From assembly GCF_022601675.1 (NCBI RefSeq), contig NZ_JAKVIL010000003.1:186001-250000 (forward strand): a stretch of 64,000 bases of DNA, written 5' to 3'. This DNA comes from Ancylobacter gelatini. GTDB lineage: Bacteria; Pseudomonadota; Alphaproteobacteria; Rhizobiales; Xanthobacteraceae. A model generated the notes under the pieces. It saw nothing but the letters and a program-made list of their open reading frames with translations. It searched no databases and was not told the DNA's origin. Positions 62,559 to 64,000 of this stretch are shown here, piece after piece. Both the position numbers and the translations under genes were made by a program. The stretch's first letter is position 1. Each line of letters opens with the position of its first letter.

Positions 62559-62670
62559 GGATTTTGGGCCCGCCTCGCGGCGGGGCTTCGACCCTAGGGA
62601 TTTCCGGCCCGCCTGGCGGCGGGGCTTCGACCCTGGGGATTTTGGCCCGCCTGGCGGCGGGGCTGCGCCC
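62530..62670. repeat. 39-nt tandem repeats spanning the phnX 3' end
   Basis: Three full units (39, 39 and 38 nt) and one partial unit of 25 nt, each starting CCCGCCT(C/G)GCGGCGGGG and ending in (GATTT/GG-like) filler. Each unit contains a GC-rich inverted repeat CCCGCC-N4-GGCGGG. The first unit lies within phnX and supplies its terminal codons. The spacer then leads to hisS. Confidence 0.85.
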
Positions 62671-62787
62671 ATAAAACGAGGCCGGCCCGCGCCGGGCTTC
62701 GGCCGCGCGCGGGCGCCACACCATTGCGAGCCCGCCCCCCATCCTCTAAACCCGCGCGCAACGGGACTTTTGAGGAACGGCGCCACC

Positions 62788-64000
62788 ATGGCCAAGGACA
62801 AACCCACGAAGCTCAAGGCGCGCCTGCCGCGCGGCCTCGCTGATCGCGGCCCCGCAGAACTCGCCGGCACGCGGGCCATGCTCGACACCATCCGCCGCGT
62901 CTATGAGCTTTACGGCTTCGAGGCGCTGGAGACCCCGTTCATCGAATATACCGACGCGCTGGGCAAGTTCCTGCCGGATCAGGACCGCCCGAACGAGGGC
63001 GTGTTCTCGTTCCAGGACGATGACGACCAGTGGCTGAGCCTGCGCTACGACCTCACCGCGCCGCTCGCCCGCCATGTCGCGGAGAATTTTCAGGACATCG
63101 CCAAGCCGTTCCGCTCCTACCGGCAGGGCTGGGTGTTCCGCAACGAGAAGCCCGGCCCCGGCCGCTTCCGCCAGTTCATGCAGTTCGACGCCGACACGGT
63201 GGGCGCGCCCACCGTCGCCGCCGATGCCGAGATCTGCATGATGGCCGCTGACACGCTGGAAGCACTCGGCATCGCGCGCGGCGATTACGTCATCAAGGTC
63301 AATAACCGCAAGGTGCTGGACGGCGTGCTGGAGGCCATCGGCCTCGGCGGGGATGACAATGCCGGCCGCCGCCTCACCGTGCTGCGCGCCATCGACAAGT
63401 TCGACAAGGTCGGCATCGAGGGCGTGCGCGATCTGCTCGGCGAGGGCCGCTGGGAGAACCCGGCCGCCAAGAGCGGCGACTTCACCAAGGGTGCGGGGCT
63501 GGATGAGTATGAAATTGATACTGTCATCAGCTTCGTCACTCTTCAGTCCGGCGACGTCACACCTCTGGAGGATATTACTGGCCTTGCCGCTGGCGCTCGC
63601 GCAAATGGTCATGAAGTTAATAATTACGGTTCCGGCCAGTTCGTGGAGAGTAATAAGGGTGTCGTGAATCACCTTCGGGCCATGTTCGGCAATTACGCGA
63701 CATCTGCCGAAGGCATCGAAGAGCTGGCGGAGATCGCCGATCTGGCAGAAGCTGCTGGCTATAGTCGTGACCGTATCCGCATTGATCCCTCCGTCGTCCG
63801 CGGCCTCGAATATTACACCGGCCCGGTCTTCGAGGCCGAGCTGACCTTCGAGGTCAAGGACGAAAAGGGCCGCCCGGTGCGCTTCGGCTCGGTCGGCGGC
63901 GGCGGGCGCTATGATGGGCTGGTCGGCCGCTTCCGGGGCGAAGCTGTGCCGGCTACGGGTTTTTCCATCGGCGTCTCGCGCTTGGCTGCCGCGCTTTCCG
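62788..64000 (+). CDS. hisS: Histidyl-tRNA synthetase (3' end beyond the window)
   Basis: At least 404 residues of a class II synthetase; the window ends inside the gene. Motif 2 region [31 protein letters not shown] and the histidine motif [18 protein letters not shown] are clear, followed by [14 protein letters not shown] (motif 3 lead). The extended form and motif 2 resemble the rhizobial alphaproteobacterial type, known for altered recognition of tRNA-His identity. The start with GAGGA is well placed. Codon use between about 63500 and 63780 differs sharply from the rest. Confidence 0.95.
   Translation, partial: MAKDKPTKLKARLPRGLADRGPAELAGTRAMLDTIRRVYELYGFEALETPFIEYTDALGKFLPDQDRPNEGVFSFQDDDDQWLSLRYDLTAPLARHVAENFQDIAKPFRSYRQGWVFRNEKPGPGRFRQFMQFDADTVGAPTVAADAEICMMAADTLEALGIARGDYVIKVNNRKVLDGVLEAIGLGGDDNAGRRLTVLRAIDKFDKVGIEGVRDLLGEGRWENPAAKSGDFTKGAGLDEYEIDTVISFVTLQSGDVTPLEDITGLAAGARANGHEVNNYGSGQFVESNKGVVNHLRAMFGNYATSAEGIEELAEIADLAEAAGYSRDRIRIDPSVVRGLEYYTGPVFEAELTFEVKDEKGRPVRFGSVGGGGRYDGLVGRFRGEAVPATGFSIGVSRLAAALS
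63500..63780. other. Low-GC patch within hisS
   Basis: Codons such as GAT ATT ACT, AAT AAT TAC and AGT AAT AAG appear in a run, unlike the rest of the window. Hand count for 63601-63660 gives 26 G/C of 60, against 43 of 60 for 63121-63180. The reading frame stays open through the patch. Confidence 0.8.

Noticed and set aside
62482-62742. Minus-strand frame with repeated PRVEAPP peptide
   Set aside because: It merely translates the 39-nt repeats; no ribosome site and no non-repeat domain.
63500-63780. Frameshift or insertion element in hisS
   Set aside because: The frame remains open and the protein reads smoothly into the RGLEYYTG motif; no inverted or direct repeats bound the patch.

Overview
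This 64 kb window is a gene-dense, high-GC chromosomal segment of an alphaproteobacterium, most likely a member of the Hyphomicrobiales close to Xanthobacteraceae (Ancylobacter/Starkeya/Xanthobacter-like). The evidence is the CcrM-type adenine methyltransferase, a split ATP synthase operon carrying only the Fo genes (I, a, c, b', b), a DUF721/DsbA/MutY/SMC neighbourhood, an alphaproteobacterial GTTC-N7-GTTC LexA box, a PAS-GGDEF protein and a rhizobial-type HisRS. I saw no rRNA, tRNA, CRISPR array, insertion sequence or prophage. It reads as core and near-core chromosome rather than an island.

Layout. 0-10 kb: ferredoxin-NADP reductase, a VOC protein, a diguanylate cyclase, an aldehyde dehydrogenase, a YegD-like Hsp70, ExoD, DUF983 and a MocR regulator with three 17-nt direct repeats next to its start. 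10-18 kb: an EryD/SorC-type regulator with a homoserine-dehydrogenase-like SAF protein, an OhrR-type MarR regulator, a divergent LysR / MhqO / MhqD quinone- or catechol-detoxification locus, a YpfJ metallopeptidase, MoaB and a glycosyltransferase. 18-25 kb: genome maintenance, with a LexA-boxed SplB-like radical SAM protein ending in a clamp-binding-like motif, DsbA-like, DUF721, MutY, CsbD with an EcfG-like promoter, a GST and CcrM with a CtrA-like box. 25-35 kb: FUSC and DMT transporters, Lrp, SMC, and the Fo ATP synthase operon with a clear sigma70 promoter and a terminator.

35-47 kb: a PliG-like lysozyme inhibitor whose signal peptide is built from 15-nt repeats, a SleB hydrolase, Sua5, an HDAC-family deacetylase, XseB, DUF1284/DUF1272 proteins, a membrane alpha/beta hydrolase plus methyltransferase pair, and the dxs-tlyA-rlmD operon. 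47-55 kb: a vWA protein, an unusual XRE-HTH/RibB/degenerate-RibA fusion, a P-loop kinase coupled to aroC, a CBS-domain hemolysin-family protein, a solitary Flp pilin and HrpB. 55-64 kb: a haem peroxidase, an omega-aminotransferase, a membrane TPR protein, a two-gene phosphonate module (FAD oxidoreductase + PhnX) whose end runs into a 39-nt tandem repeat, and hisS, which is cut by the window edge and carries an internal low-GC patch.

The items I would follow up first are the LexA-controlled radical SAM gene with its C-terminal QLSLF motif, the transcription-factor-like RibB fusion with palindromes upstream and an internal canonical start, the phosphonate pair with its repeat-derived C-terminus, and the compositional mosaic in hisS. 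Functions are assigned by reading family signatures; no database search was run.
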